Under the pieces are notes generated by a model, which was given only the letters and a program-made list of their open reading frames with translations, made no database searches and was not told the origin of the DNA. Source: Phascolomyces articulosus (Eukaryota; Mucoromycota; Mucoromycetes; Mucorales; Lichtheimiaceae). Taken from it: 64,000 nucleotides of DNA. The stretch lies in contig JAIXMP010000007.1 in assembly GCA_025677815.1 (NCBI GenBank), positions 1,240,001 to 1,304,000 of the forward strand. Direction: 5' to 3'. Both the position numbers and the translations under genes were made by a program. Positions 25,640-39,021 of this stretch are shown here, in pieces (positions within the stretch are counted from its first letter, which is position 1; each line of letters opens with the position of its first letter).

Positions 25640-27651
25640 ATATATAAATAATAAACTATATAAAGAAAAAGAAGATGAGGAGAGAGAAGAAAAGAGAGAA
25701 GTGGGTTGGGTTGAAATAAACAAAATATATTTGTGGTTTTTGGCTACACAAGAAAAACATGTAGAAAAAATACAAAAAAGTGCGGTGCTGACTTTGGGTA
25801 ATCAGTCGGAGATTTTTTCATTAGTAAAACCTCGAACATAACCACAACAACGAACCAATTTTATGTTGTTTCTCCCAAATAGGCCAAATATTTGTGCATA
25901 ATTATTTAACTGTTATTATTCACTGAATAATGATTATTATATCATCACCCCATTATCATTAGTAATAGTATCGTCATTGTTCATTATATTACAAGTTGAC
26001 AAGATTGTTACTTGGTTCCAGTGTAATTTACTAAAATCAAGTTTTCTGTAAATATTTCTTTTTATATACAAAATGGCGTGTTAGTTTTTTTTTTAAAAAA
26101 AGACTTTTTTTCAATATTGTCAATAACAAACAAATAATTTGGAATGAACCCTTCGTGTTTTCTTTATCCGAGTAAATGGGTTTAATATTGAACATATATA
26201 ATTACAATATGTTTTTGTATATATCCATTTTTCCCAATAGGTTGTGTGTCGGGATTCCCGGCAGTCGATCGGTCGTTGGATTATATGTTTATGGTCAGCA
26301 ACATATACTCTTTTGGTTTTTGTCGATCCCATAATAATCTAATTATAGTTGACTTCCTTAAACGAATAATCATTTTTCTATAATTATTGAATGGTTCTCT
26401 TTATGCCCATGCGCATAAAACTTGTAAAAGATTGACAACGGTTTCTTTTTACCGATGGTAATAATGCACAATGTAATGCAAACCAAATACCCACATGACT
26501 TCTTTTATTTATTATGTGGGAATACGTTCAAAATAAGGAGGATAGGTATGCCTGTAAAGAGTATATTTTTTACAATAAAGCACTAATACTTTTATAGTGT
26601 ATTCGGAAAAACTCACGTACAACATGTGGGTTTTTAAGGTTATGAGCAAATATAGAAATAAACGCTAGAATCTTAAAGACATTTTTTGTTGTTAATATTT
26701 AACATATTCATATCCATATGTATACTATTTCTATGGTGTTATTAAGGAATGAAACAAATAGGAGAGGAAGGAAAATATAATATTTTATTTTGATGCATAC
26801 TAGCAGTGACTTGAAAAATCCTGGATCCCGTTTGAACCATATAATAAAAGATAAACATTGCATCATGTAAAGTTATGAATTATGAGTTATTTTTTTTTCT
26901 TTTAGTGGGAGGACAAGGAAGACCTTTTTTGTGATGATCCACTGATAAGAGAGCAATCCGATGATGGGTTGATTATGAAAACGGAATATTCTTCACGCTT
27001 TTAATAAATCGAAAGTTATGCCAGTGGAATCAATTATTCTCTTCTGTTAATAAATATTTCCAATCATCAAAACTCGCTCTAAGTAACTATGCACTTTAAA
27101 ATCCGAGATGCTCATATAAAATGTATAACCCGTTAATTGGTATGTTTATAATTCTGTTGTTTATTATTCAAGCTTAATACGAAACAAAAATACTAAAATA
27201 CGTATTGCGTTATCTTATACATGTTACTTAGACAATATTATGCATTTGCACCAAGCTGAAATAATTTGGTAAATAATGTAAAAGACAGTTATACACGGCA
27301 TTGTTATTTTACATGTTATATAGGTGATTAGATTCGTTTCTCATGGTTAGTGCTTATCGACTCTGCCATGTCGAGAAGCAGGTTTATAATATATTATTTA
27401 TCGCTTATAGAGCATGTAAATTATAGCATAGAAGTATTGTTTTAATGATACATAATACAATTTTTTGTATAAGATCGATACCCTTCTAAATTTAGATAGT
27501 AAATGATTGTCCATCACAGAAAGAAGAATAACCCTGATTAATACAAGCATAATCAAGATCCATAATCTCTAATCTCCGTCTGTTTCCAGACATCAATAGA
27601 TTCTCCCTTTTTTTTTATTTTTTTTCTTTCTTTTCAACTTATTAATCAATC
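25640..27651. other. Intergenic, 2 kb
   Basis: Divergent spacer between the ThrE-type gene (-) and CFD1 (+). A perfect 11-bp palindrome CGGGATTCCCG lies near 26251-26261. Otherwise it is AT-rich with no coding frames I would defend. Confidence 0.5.
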
Positions 27652-28710
27652 ATGACCGAGACGAATCTGTCTGGCGTAAAGCATATTGTCCTGGTACTTT
27701 CTGGTAAAGGGGGTGTTGGAAAATCGTCTGTTACCACCCAACTAGCATTAAGCTTGGTTGAAAAAGGACATAAAGTTGGAGTAAGTTTAATACGATTGAT
27801 CTGTCTGGCCTTTTTTTTTATTATTGGTTTATATCACAAAGAATGCATAATTTACACAATTCTCTGAAAAGATCATGGATGTCGATTTAACAGGTCCTTC
27901 CATTCCCCGCATGTTGGGACTCGATGGTCACCAAGTTCATCAATCTTCAAAAGGTTGGGTACCAGTATATGCAGACGACAAACAGAATCTTGCATGCATG
28001 TCAATCGGCTTTTTGCTTACTAATAAAAACGATTCTGTTGTATGGCGTGGGCCGAAAAAGACAGGTTTGTATATTATTTTTGAAGATCAAGATAGGAATA
28101 ATAGTAAAAATAGAGGCAGGAACTTTGTGTGTATATGAGTATTTGTATATGAGTGTTGCTTAGTAATCTTCCTGTTCAATCCATTTCTTTTCCAAATATA
28201 GCCATGATCAAACAATTCTTACAAGATGTATGTTGGGGCGATCTCGATTATTTATTGATTGATACACCACCTGGGACATCAGACGAACATATCGCAACAA
28301 TTGAAAACTTGAAGGAATATAAACCAGATGGTGCAGTTGTTGTCACTACGCCACAAGGTGTTGCAATTTCTGATGTGCGTAAAGAATTGTCATTCTGTAA
28401 AAAGGTCAAGTTGCCAGTTTTAGGTGTTGTGGAAAACATGAGTGGATTTGTATGTCCACATTGTACTGAATGCACAAACATTTTTGCATCCGGTGGTGGT
28501 GAAGCTATGGCCAATGAATTTGGAATTGAGTTTCTGGGACGAGTACCTATTGATCCAGCATTTACTACTATGGTTGAAACGGATGGAGAGGGTTCTTATG
28601 TCAAATCATTTGAAAAATCTAATTTATTCCCTATCTTTAAAACCATCAGTAGCCGTGTAGTAGAATTAACATCCTCATCCTCATCAGTAGAACCATCTGC
28701 TCCTTCATAA
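27652..28710 (+). CDS. CFD1: Cytosolic Fe-S cluster assembly ATPase CFD1 (NUBP2)
   Basis: Three exons (27652-27780, 27872-28064, 28202-28710) give 276 residues, normal for Cfd1. The Mrp/NBP35 deviant Walker [14 protein letters not shown], is near residue 17. [31 protein letters not shown] and [16 protein letters not shown] follow. The cluster-binding motif is in [17 protein letters not shown], with the CxxC cysteines near residue 195. There is no N-terminal four-Cys ferredoxin motif, which separates it from NBP35. Cfd1 pairs with Nbp35 as the scaffold that builds 4Fe-4S clusters for cytosolic and nuclear proteins. Exon 1 ends right after the P-loop helix. Codon phase is consistent across both introns. 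It is convergent with DUS4. Confidence 0.94.
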
Positions 28711-29356
28711 ATCCTCTGTATCTCTCAATAACCCTTACCACCACTTTTTCACTCTCTTTCATCATTTACATATCGTATTTTCTTATTTTAGTGTCGATTT
28801 GTACATAATATATATTTGTATAAACAAAGTCAACTTTACATAAATTGAAAACATGTATATTTACTGTCAATAATAATTAAACTGATTTATAAGTATTGGC
28901 TATATGACTTTTCTAAAAGAGTTTTAGTGTAATGTAGTCTTAGAGTTATTTATCCCTATTACCATGAAGTTATATAGATTAAGCCACAAGGACCTAGAAA
29001 ACATTTGAAAATCGTTTGCGTTCTATCATACTATTTTCCTACTCAGTCAGCAGACCATCATATACGTCTAATTCAAGCATTATTCTATGTGAGTGGGCAC
29101 ATTTGACACAAGCAGTGAAGAACATTTTAACCAGAGACCCGAAATATATTGATATTAAAAAATAGAATGTAGCTATCAGCAAACGCAGATCATCCGTTGC
29201 TGGTATAGTAAAATGAGATATGTACTATGGTGTGAAAAAATACACCTAATAATATGATGTCTTAACTATAAACAAAATCCAATATTTATATAATGTAACT
29301 AAAAAATAATAATACAACAATCGATATACACCTATACTATCAACAGTAATCTCTAT
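28711..29356. other. Convergent intergenic region, CFD1/DUS4
   Basis: 3' flanks of two convergent genes. AT-rich, with no coding or RNA signal recognised. Confidence 0.5.
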
Positions 29357-30469
29357 CTATACAAGTTTTGTAACATCCAAACCCCAATTACTTTCTAAAT
29401 GATCAAGGATGGCGGGTATACTTGAAAGTGAATTAAACGTTTTACGTTCTGCCTTGCTCATAATGTCTTCAAACATGTACATCAGATGATGATGGAAAAT
29501 AAAATGATTTGTACCATACGCCAATGCCAAACGGACATATTCCTCGATACATTCCCAAGGTGGTACTTCATATCCTGCAAAAAATGCTGGGTTTTGTAAT
29601 AAACCTCGGGCTGACATGACACCATTCACTCCCGTTCGTTCATACATTTCCTCTGCGTCCTTGTTAGAGAAGATGCTTCCATTAGCAATCACCGGAACAC
29701 TCGCGGTTTCCTTGACTAATTTGATGCCCTCAAAGTTCACTGGTTCGGTCGATTTTTGCTTTCGTGTTCGTCCATGTACTGTCAGGAAATCTACACCCAC
29801 AGATTCTGCTCTTTTTACAAATTCGTACGTTTCTTTCAGGTCTGGATGAACACGGATTTTAATACTACATGGGATATTAACTCTGCCTTTCACTGTTTTA
29901 ACCATGTCTCGTACAGCTTCTGGATCTGACATCAGATAGGATCCAATATGTTCTTGAATAGCCCATTTCTGTGGGCAACCACAATTTAAATCTATAAAAT
30001 ATCATGAATGAATAATTATATGAGAAAGATAAATGATAAAAAAAGGTTCCTCATATTTTTTAATTTTCATATTGTCTCCATACCGATACCACCTGCAAAG
30101 GGTGCCACCATTTCCGCTGCTGCTGCAAGATCAACTCCATTACTTGCTGCAAATTGTACTACAACAGGATCGTCTGCTTCATTGGTAGAATAATCTGTTT
30201 CACGAGCCATTTCAGAATTCTTGAACACATCCGCGAGTATCATTGGACTATAAGTTATATCAACGTTGTACCTTTTTTACAGAGTTGTAGAAAAAGCAAG
30301 ATCAGCATTCAAGCTCGAGTAGATCGAAAGAAAAAGAAAAACTACAATATAACAAAACTTACTTGCGAACAAGTTCTCTAAATGGTAGCTTACTATATCG
30401 TACCATAGGGGCACAAACATTAACTCGATCTTTCGAATTTATTACATCAAGAACCGATGTCTTTGCCAT
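29357..30469 (-). CDS. DUS4: tRNA-dihydrouridine synthase, Dus4 type
   Basis: Three exons (30469-30363, 30271-30084, 29991-29357) give 309 residues. The TIM-barrel Dus signatures are present: VCAPMVRYSKLPFRELVR (FMN/phosphate strand), VVVQFAASNG, IDLNCGCPQKWA with the catalytic Cys, SIKIRVHPDL, FLTVHGRTR, VPVIANGSIFS and GVMSARGLLQNPA. MVRYSKLPFR and the NCGCPQKWA context match Dus4, which reduces uridine at positions 20a and 20b of tRNA, better than Dus1-3. There is no zinc-finger extension as in Dus3. The start MAKTSVLDVINSKDRV is short, so the protein is nearly all catalytic domain plus a short helical C-terminus. Likely cytosolic or nuclear. Confidence 0.93.
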
Positions 30470-30978
30470 GGTATATGCATATAAGAGAAAAAAGAAAAAG
30501 TGTTGTCAGTTTTTTTTATAGCCAGCAGAAACAACTTGACAATAATTGGTCTTTAATTCGGGTAGCAATATACAAAGTAAATTTCTACTAGTAATCCATT
30601 ACATTCAATTTAGCATTTCTCCTATATTCTATATACATAACGTTTTTCTCTTTTTTTTTATAAAACAACAAATAACAATCCAAAAAAAAAAATTACATTG
30701 AAAAAAATAGGTTTATATGTGTAATTAAATAATTAAGACGAAAAGGAAAAATGGATATACTATTATACTTTTAAGAATTATCAACATGATGGATTATCGG
30801 ATTTTAATTTGTAAACTTTTTATTTCGTTGTTGGATTGATATGGGTAGTGGCATTGATTATAGGTCGATGAACATAAACGAATATGAGTAGTTTGAAAAA
30901 GGTTGAGTAGGTTGGTGGATTATGTACTATATAAGGTTGAGTTTATGTGTTTTGTGCTGGGACTTTTTATCAAAATGA
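30470..30978. other. Intergenic, DUS4 promoter and THO2 3' flank
   Basis: A/T homopolymer-rich spacer between two minus-strand genes. No coding signal. Confidence 0.5.
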
Positions 30979-33900
30979 TTATCGTCGCCGATGACTATGG
31001 CTATGGCGTCCTCTTTGTCGTTCTCGATCCCGATCATGTTCACGATCTCGGTCACGACCACGATCTCTTTCCCGCTCTCTTTCCCGTTCATTTCTTTCGC
31101 TCCTTTCTCCTCGTTCCCTTCGTTCTTCTCGAGTATTTCGTTCCTCACTATAAACATTTATATTGAGTTAGGTTTGATATATTATTAATCATTTGAAACC
31201 AAAAAATAGCTTGTTTAATTATCTTACCGATGACGTTTATCTGTACGGTCGCGATCTCGATCTTCATCAGTACGTTCACGTTTACGAGATTGGCTGTTAT
31301 TATTGGATCCACCACGAGAAGATGATTCTTTGGGTGTTAATCTTGAAGTATCTCGAGCAGCTTCACGGACAGCTTCTCGAACATGATCACGAACTCGTGG
31401 GGAATCTCGAGCAGAAGATCGACCTGATTCTCTTTGTGAATCGCGTGCAGATTCTCGAGCTGATGATCGTTCTGCAGAATCTCTTCCTGCTTCTCGGGCT
31501 GATGTATCTCTACTTGATGCTTCTCGTTGACTGCCTTCTCGAGCAAGTGGCTGTGAAGAAACTTCTTGTGAAGAGCGATGGCGGCTACCACTTGATTCAC
31601 GTTTCGGTCGATCTTCGTCATCATGTCGTACGCGCTTGGAACCACCATTATTATTGTTATCACTGCTACGTTGTGATGACGAAGGCTCTTCACGGGTACG
31701 TTTTCTTTCGCTTGAGGATTCATGCCTATCGTCACGACGGGGACTGGATGATTTAGCTGGTGTGTTGGCACCACTATTCGATGATCGTTCAGGACGCTGT
31801 GGTGGTTCAGGTTCAGGCTCATCGATACCAAGGAATTTATTCTTTGTTTTCCAACGGATCTTAACCTTTTCAAGTAATCCCAAATAACTATAAGGTATAT
31901 TCAACAATTATGAGTATAAAAAATTTCTATATAGTAATGACAAATATAGATAAATAGACAAAAGACATACCTTCGAGCAAGTACTTTGAGGTGATCCATT
32001 CGTTCTCGATTAGCCAATTCATTGGTAGCCTTTGTGAGGACCTGACCATGTTCACGAATAACAGGGAAATGTGGTATGAATTGCTTAAGGATAAGGAATG
32101 CATTGCGGATCATATGGGGTTCTCCTGATAACAGAGCCTGTTCAATAGCAAGACTGGTCTTCAGATGCCACTTGTGAGTCACCCTTTTGAATTCCTGGAA
32201 ACTCAACAAGTCCTCCTTAGCAACTTCTTGACTAGATGATTGTACATTCCATTTCTTTTGGAAACCGATCAACCCTTCACCATGAGCACCCGTGAGATAT
32301 ACCTGTTCTTGTTGATGCCATTCTGACATTTTAGCAAAAATACGATAAATAAATCTGGCATGAATCGTCGTTTCATATTCAGTAAATGCGATAAGAGCAG
32401 TTGGAAGATTTTCAGATAAAACCTTGTCGAGCATCGTCAAACTGGAAAAGTTGCGGACACACAAGCGATGCATCAATAATACAAATTCGGCACAGAATAC
32501 AGCATCAGTTTCAGAAACAATGCTTCGAGGTAAGAGACAGTGTTGAATGATATTTGATATCAAAGGAAGACGATCTACTGTGGTGGGGAACCAACGTGGC
32601 TGGGATGCTTGAAGCAGTTTCATCACTTTCTCAACATGAGCCCTATGTCGTGGTAAATCTTCTTGCAGTGTATCTAGACTGGCTTGAGCTTGTCGTTCAG
32701 TCTTATTGACAACAGAGGGTCTATTGTTTAAATAAAACGTAGAACGGGTATCACGACATGCAGCAATAACATCCTGATGTTTCTTGATAGCAGCTTGGTA
32801 TGATGCTTCTGGAACATAAATGTCGTACAAGCTCAGTTGCCAAAAGATTGCATAAAATTCAGCTGTAATGGTATTAAGGATGTTTTCATCAGTAACAATT
32901 TGTGGAACTTGGTCAATTAATGGCTTGAACACTGGATGTGGTTCATCGGGATTATTGCTGTTTTCTCCTGTTGGTTCTTGATAGCTACGAAGGGTCTGTC
33001 TTGTTTTGGGTCGTACTAATTGCAACACCAGAGAAGAGGGCAGCTTATAATCATTTGAAAGAGTCAATGCATCTGGAATCAATGTAGCATATTCGTCTGC
33101 ATCAAAAATAGTGGCTAAAAGTTCCACAAACTGAATGATGGTTTGATGTACGTAGTCAATCTTAGATCCAAGAGCATGTGTAGAAAGGTCATTTTGACGA
33201 GAGAGTGACTCCTTTAACCGGTAAAGTAATACAATAAGTTCAAGTGCAGTCTTGTTGGCTTGAAGTGTCTCCTTCAGGCGGTTGATCACACGTTTGCTAG
33301 CTCTTCGATTGTCGGCAGATACTGGCTGAAATGCTTCGGCCTTGACAGTGTCACTGCATGATGCTGCCATAATTTGGTCATCAGTCATTGCACTACCGAT
33401 TATTTCAATACCACATAACTTGGTAACGAATTCATTGAATAAAATAAGATCTTCCACTCCGTCATCATTGTGTAGGCGGAAAATCATGTATCGTAATAAT
33501 GGGGTTGGATCAATGCCTTGCTTTTTGTAAAGCATACCACTAAATACCGAAAGAGCTGTTTCATATAAATATATAAAAAAATAAATTAATCTAATTCCGC
33601 TCTTACATAACATGAGCAATATTGTTCGACTTACCGCGTAGCCACGTTGCATTGATACCATCCTCCTTCATTTTGATCTTCTTCATACGACCGATGCCTT
33701 GGAAACCAGTCCATTTTTCAGTCATCAAGTAGCCCAACACATCATATGCAAAATCACCCATATATCTACATGCATCAGCCATAAATGGAGCCATGTTATC
33801 GAAAGATTGGATCTGATCGAGCATAACATTGAAGATAATCATTGGGTTCGAGTTTGTAAGTTTACCGAGATCACGACCACATTGTCGGACATCATTTTTG

Positions 33901-36315
33901 GATACACGTCTATTTGATAAGTTGAATGAGTATTCTAAACCTTGGTTTCGATATCGTAAAGAATGATCGACAGAGGAAATAAAACAATAAAAATAACTTA
34001 CTGCATAACACTCTTTGCTGCTCGTTCTGTACGTGCTTTTAAAAGTTTACATTCAATGGATCTCTTATAAAAATCGTTACCCCACTCGCCATATAATGAG
34101 CAACTATAAAATGAAATATCAATTTGCATTAATTATCAAAACACATACCACTCACACTTACAATACTATTAAATAACATTACCGTTCTTGGAAAGATAAT
34201 ATTTCTAATAAATCCCACAGCATTGCCATAGTGCCCGGATTTGATGAGCTGAATGACACTGCTGGTAATAAGAATTCACGCACAATAGCAATACAATATG
34301 GCTTGGATCCTGGGAATTCAGATTCTCGATCAAGGAGACTTCGTACGATAAGCATAAGCTTTTGTGTAAGGTTGGGGGCAAGATACATCTTGTAACCGGC
34401 CAAACGCATCACAGGTGCAAATACATTCATTAAATCTTGGTATGAATTACATTTTGGTAGATCCTCTTTCCAATCTTCAAAAAAGAAACTGAAGCATTGG
34501 TTCTTGATAGCATCATGCGTGCCTTCCTTCATGTAATTCGTCACCAAAACACGCTCCATAGTTGTTACTTTATCGCTACCACCAAGTTCACTCTTCAATC
34601 TTGATTCTTCAGCTCGTTGCGCAAAAAGAGTATAACGTTTCTTGATATCATCAGGTACATAAAGTTCGTATGCACCCTGTAAAACCTCATCGCCAAGTCG
34701 ATAAATATAGTGGGAAATTTCAGGATACATATCAACAAGCTTGTCGTATTTAGCAAAAATAAGTTCGGCGTGATGAATATCTCCAATGGCAAGAAGTGCT
34801 TTTGTAAGTTCCACAACATCATTGACGGTGTATTTGTCTTTTTTTGCTTCTTCTTCTTCTTCTTCCTTGGCCTTTGGTTTTTCTAATCGTTCAGTTGAAC
34901 CATCTTCACCAAGGGCACCAAATTGTGCCAACAAACCTCCTGTATTTGTTTTGATTTCCTTGTTCATGTGTTCCATATAATCCTTTTTAGCTGCTTCCAT
35001 ATAAGTACCAAAGGGATGAAGGTATGGCAACAAATCATAGAGGCGAACCAGACCACATTTGATCAGAAGCGCGCATCCATAGTATAATTCGGGAGGGGAA
35101 TTCTTCATTTCGTATTTTTGATAATATTCAAATTTGTATCCAAGTAGATGAGCCATGATAGGGCTCCCTCGTTCTGTTGACTCGACCCATTTTGACCGTT
35201 TGAACAAGGCAATCCAAAATGTAAAGTTTCTGAGTAATTCCTTGATAAAGAAATCTAAGAGCACATCTAGTACACGATTGGGATCGAGGTGGAAAATACC
35301 TGATGAAGGGAGCACCCAGTATGGTGGTGGTATTAGCATTATGTATGTCCATCAAGCACAAGATGAGATTGATTGGTTGGTTGTTTGATTGAGAAAGAGG
35401 TGGAGAGAGAGGAGAGAAAGATAGAGAGATAGAGAGAGAGAAAGAGAGAAAGAACAGCTTGAGAGAAAAAGAGAGATTCTGGCGTACCGATATGTGATGA
35501 GACTGTTTCCAAAAAGGTGTCGATGCGATCCAATGGTGTAGGTGGAGCCTGACCATAATCATCATAGGGAAGGTCGATGCTGCCAACAATAAGGTCATTC
35601 ACAAGTGCTGTATATCCAACATTATCTTCGCGAAAGAGGTTAAACTTGTTTTGCTTATAGCTTTTTTAAAGATTATATATAGAAGTATTGTTAATATATC
35701 AGCGATTTATAAAAACTGGGAATTACGAAAAAAAAAAATACACACTTACAGCATGGAGGTATTTAATCGAACAAGACGCCTGTCGAACATACCTTTGCTG
35801 GGAATAAGACCGGCATCTTCCAAAAGTTGACTTGAAAAATTGATCTTACAATCTGAAACTGTAAAGATTGATCGATCCTGTAAATTATGAACAAATAAAC
35901 AAAAATAATATTATATACTTGATTTCAATCAGAGAGAACATACGCCATTATTACATTTTAATGAAGTACTTACAACAGCGCCTTTGACCATGGCAATTAA
36001 ATTTCTTTTCTTTGTTTCAACTTTTTCACCAGCTTCACCCTCAAGTTTTAATTCAAGTAAAGCCTCCAAGTTAGCATCTTTCGATTTGTAAGAATTAATG
36101 AACAACATTCTGGTATCAATGTTGTGGTTTTGAAGGATCTCGTTTTCGTCCGTTATAATAGCGCCCATAAAATCGAGATACCCTTCAACTGATCTTTTTC
36201 CAGAATAGGCATCACTAGTCGTTTTTGAGATTAACTGACGAAAAGGATTGCTCTTAAGAAGGATATAATCAGAGGCAAGCGAGAATGCAAGCTCCAATTC
36301 ATCTTGCATGTCCAT
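30979..36315 (-). CDS. THO2: THO complex subunit 2 (Tho2/THOC2) with RS/RE-rich tail
   Basis: Nine exons (36315-35974, 35877-35750, 35660-35488, 35299-34183, 34103-34002, 33909-33635, 33555-31971, 31887-31228, 31147-30979) sum to 1516 residues, the size class of Tho2. Family blocks include FHLDPNRVLDVLLDFF, PIMAHLLGYKFEYY, ECKLLKARTERAAKSVM, GRDLGKLTNSNPMIIFNVM, FAYDVLGYLMTEKW, LILFNEFVTKLCGIEI and FRGAHGEGLIGFQKKW-like sequence. THO couples transcription to mRNA export and limits R-loops. The last 280 residues are almost all Arg, Ser, Glu and Asp (SR, then RE/RD repeats), like the tails of metazoan THOC2. The start is MDMQDELELAF; an in-frame ATG at 36402 is possible but its extra residues look non-conserved. 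Intron 3 (188 bp) contains a GA-rich tract. Confidence 0.94.
35394..35478. repeat. GA-rich polypurine tract in THO2 intron 3
   Basis: An irregular run of GAGA/AGAG on the plus strand lies wholly inside THO2 intron 3 (35487-35300). On the transcript it is a CU-rich stretch of about 80 bases. Confidence 0.7.
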
Positions 36316-36576
36316 GCTGATCGTTTTGTATGGTTGAGTCGCGCAGCAAAGAGCAGGATAGAAAATTATGGTGTTGGGTGAAAAAAAAAAACGACTGAAC
36401 ATAGGCTGATTTCTACTTCCGATACAGGTGCCAAAGGTGATAACCTGTTAACATTCAAAGTGATTAAATGATGTATTATTATGCATTTGCTTGGGTATAT
36501 TTATTATGTAAGATTGCTTTGTGTAAATGCTATTATTACTGTATATATTGTTGTTGATTACTACACACACCAAAAA

Positions 36577-39021
36577 TTAGATTTTGACTATTAAACTATG
36601 TGTCATTCTAATCTTGAGCACAATTAAGAATAATCCACCAACGATATAAGTCACTCCACAAAATATTTTATACACTAAATACGGTTCAGAAACAACTCGA
36701 CTTTCGATGGCTGATGCAATAGTTGGACTGAATACGCTGATCATGTTGGAAAGCAATAAAATAGATAAACCGGTTGGGAACTTTTCAATATCCAAGATTT
36801 TTGCTGTAATTGGAGACACTATTGAAATTCAATAAAATAAAGCTACAGTTAGTATTGTAAATATAAGAATATCAGAGCAGTGAAAAAATAATTACTTACG
36901 CAAAGCAACATAAGAGCTACAAACAAGCCCAAAGACGGCTGCAAATGCCATCAATGTACCGTAACTATAAGCAAAAGTCCAGATTACCAGGGAACTCAAA
37001 CCGCTAATCATGGTAAAAAGAATATTTGCATTCAAACGGCCAATACAATCACCAATATAACTATATAATTTTATAAGGATTATCAATCATCAGTGACCAA
37101 TGTTTTGTATATATATAAATTTTTTTAATGTTATATGGGATAATTCCACAACTCACCCACTGGCAATTCTTCCAACACAATTCCCGGCAGACATGACAGC
37201 GACGATAGCTGTACCATCGGCACTTGACAAACCAATATATCTAGCATACGCTTTATTTAATTATTATTAAATTACCCATTCAATGAATGATAATTGTAAA
37301 GTTGATGTTAGTTTTGATAACTAGTAACTAATTTACAGTTTTATGGAAACGACACGAATGTTTATGAATTTCGATAAACTTACATGGAATAAAAAAGAAT
37401 GGAATGAAAAAACCCATGAGGGCTATTACAGAGCCAACCACCCATAACAGATAATTGATATCCTTGAGTACACTGAAGTTAAAAGTTTCCTGTAAAGTAG
37501 GGTGTCTTGTTTGAGAGTCTTGCTGCTTCTCTTCATTTTTGCTATCACTAGTCTTGTATTTTTTATGGCGTGGATACTTTTCTTTTACTAATACACAGGT
37601 AACTACGTTCAATGCTAAGCAAATAAAGCCCATAATACGATATGTCCTATGGATTCCAATGAAGATGAGAGATTAACATTTTTAGCAGTTAATGCTGAAA
37701 GAATAAATAACTCCTCCTCCTCCACACTCTCTTTTCTTTAATAATATTATAAATATATATACCATGCAGCACCCAATTTGTTGTTAAGACCAGTCATTAC
37801 AAATGGTAATACAAGACCACCAAATCCGCTTCCACTGCTTACAATTCCAAGGCTCATACCTCTTCGTCGACTGAACCACTGAACTGGTACTGACATAGCT
37901 GCCTAATATTATATAAAACAATGACTATCAGTACCGTTTTGTGTGTATGCAATACAATATAAAAAATAAATAGTCAGTTTACTTATCAAACACTTACTAC
38001 ATAAATGAAAGACGCGCCAGATCCAAAAAGAATTCCTTGTGTAAGATATAAATGCCAGATCTAATTACATACACGATATATATAAATACGAGTTAAGTAC
38101 GCCAGTATGATTTATTTTCTGTAGAAAATAATACCAACCTTTGTGGTGAATCCAGCCAGTTCTAATCCGAGAACACCTAAAAACGACCCTAACATAAGCA
38201 CAGATCGTACACCATAACGTGCCGCAATAATCTGGAATACCTGTGTTTTATAGATTGGTTTTATTAAATAAAGAATCTGGCTTGTCCCTCTTTTTTCACA
38301 CTAGAAAAAAAATGTTCTTACCGGACCCATCAAGTCGACCATCAGCTCCATTATAGTTCCCGCAAAACTTAATTGCAACTGGGCATTGGGCACATCATAA
38401 AATACTTTTCTCTCAAAATATTCTTGCATGATACCTATAGGTGAATTAACCAATTGTTAGTGGGAAAGTTACACGTATATGGCTGCAAAAAAAGCTTGTC
38501 TGTAGTTATCATTCGCTACTAACCCCTATTATAAAAGTAGGCCCAAAAAATTGTATTTGGATTAGAAAATGAATCATTTTGATAAAAGGTATTAGAATGG
38601 ATTACTGTTAGTTTTGAAGATTGATGAAGATACTACATACCAGCTGGTAGATGTACCAAACGACGTGAATTGTCCAAGAAACGCGCCGATGACACAAAGC
38701 CAACCAAGGCTCCCTCCGTCGGGACCATCATCGTCATATGCACCATTTACTTTCCATTTTGATTTAGTTTCATGGATAACTTCAGTAGGAGATAATACCG
38801 CTGTTTTTACTATTTATTTCCAATCAATGAATAAACGATAAAGCTTAAATATATTATTCAACTATATAGACAAAAAAGTGGTTATAATAGAAAAATTTAC
38901 CTGATGCTGCTGTTTCTGTTGGTGTAGATGATAAGATGGAAGTGACTGTGATAGATGACATACGATCCGAATCATCTTGTGCCACTATATTTGAAGAGTT
39001 TATTATTACTGTAGCTGTCAT
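36577..39021 (-). CDS. MFS transporter, monocarboxylate-porter (MCT/Mch) family
   Basis: Ten candidate exons: 39021-38901, 38809-38637, 38434-38322, 38240-38139, 38060-37998, 37902-37763, 37646-37384, 37250-37157, 37060-36900 and 36818-36577. Family blocks are clear: GSLGWLCVIGAFLGQFTSFG (TM1), YDVPNAQLQLSFAGT, WFSRRRGMSLGIVSSGSGFGG between TM4 and TM5, a hydrophilic central loop, and CVGRIASGYIGDCIGR in the second half. Twelve helices are expected. Fungal relatives include Mch5 (riboflavin) and other Mch proteins; the substrate is unknown. One problem: exon 2 to exon 3 does not join in frame with the strongest donor (TG|GTATGT) and the only acceptor (TATAG). A weaker in-frame donor exists (TTTG|GTACAT), or an 8-10 base micro-exon near 38488. 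All other junctions are in frame. It ends 261 bp before the THO2 start. Confidence 0.85.

Noticed and set aside
26251..26261. CGGGATTCCCG palindrome as a terminator or protein-binding site
   Set aside because: Single short palindrome in a long spacer with no supporting context.
30903..31756. Long open frames on the plus strand opposite the THO2 tail
   Set aside because: They are antisense shadows of the SR/RE-rich repeats of THO2 and have no independent start context or homology.
36316..36402. Upstream in-frame ATG of THO2 (MFSRFFFSPNTIIFY)
   Set aside because: The extra 29 residues are Phe-rich and do not resemble Tho2; the ATG at 36315 has the better context. Not excluded.
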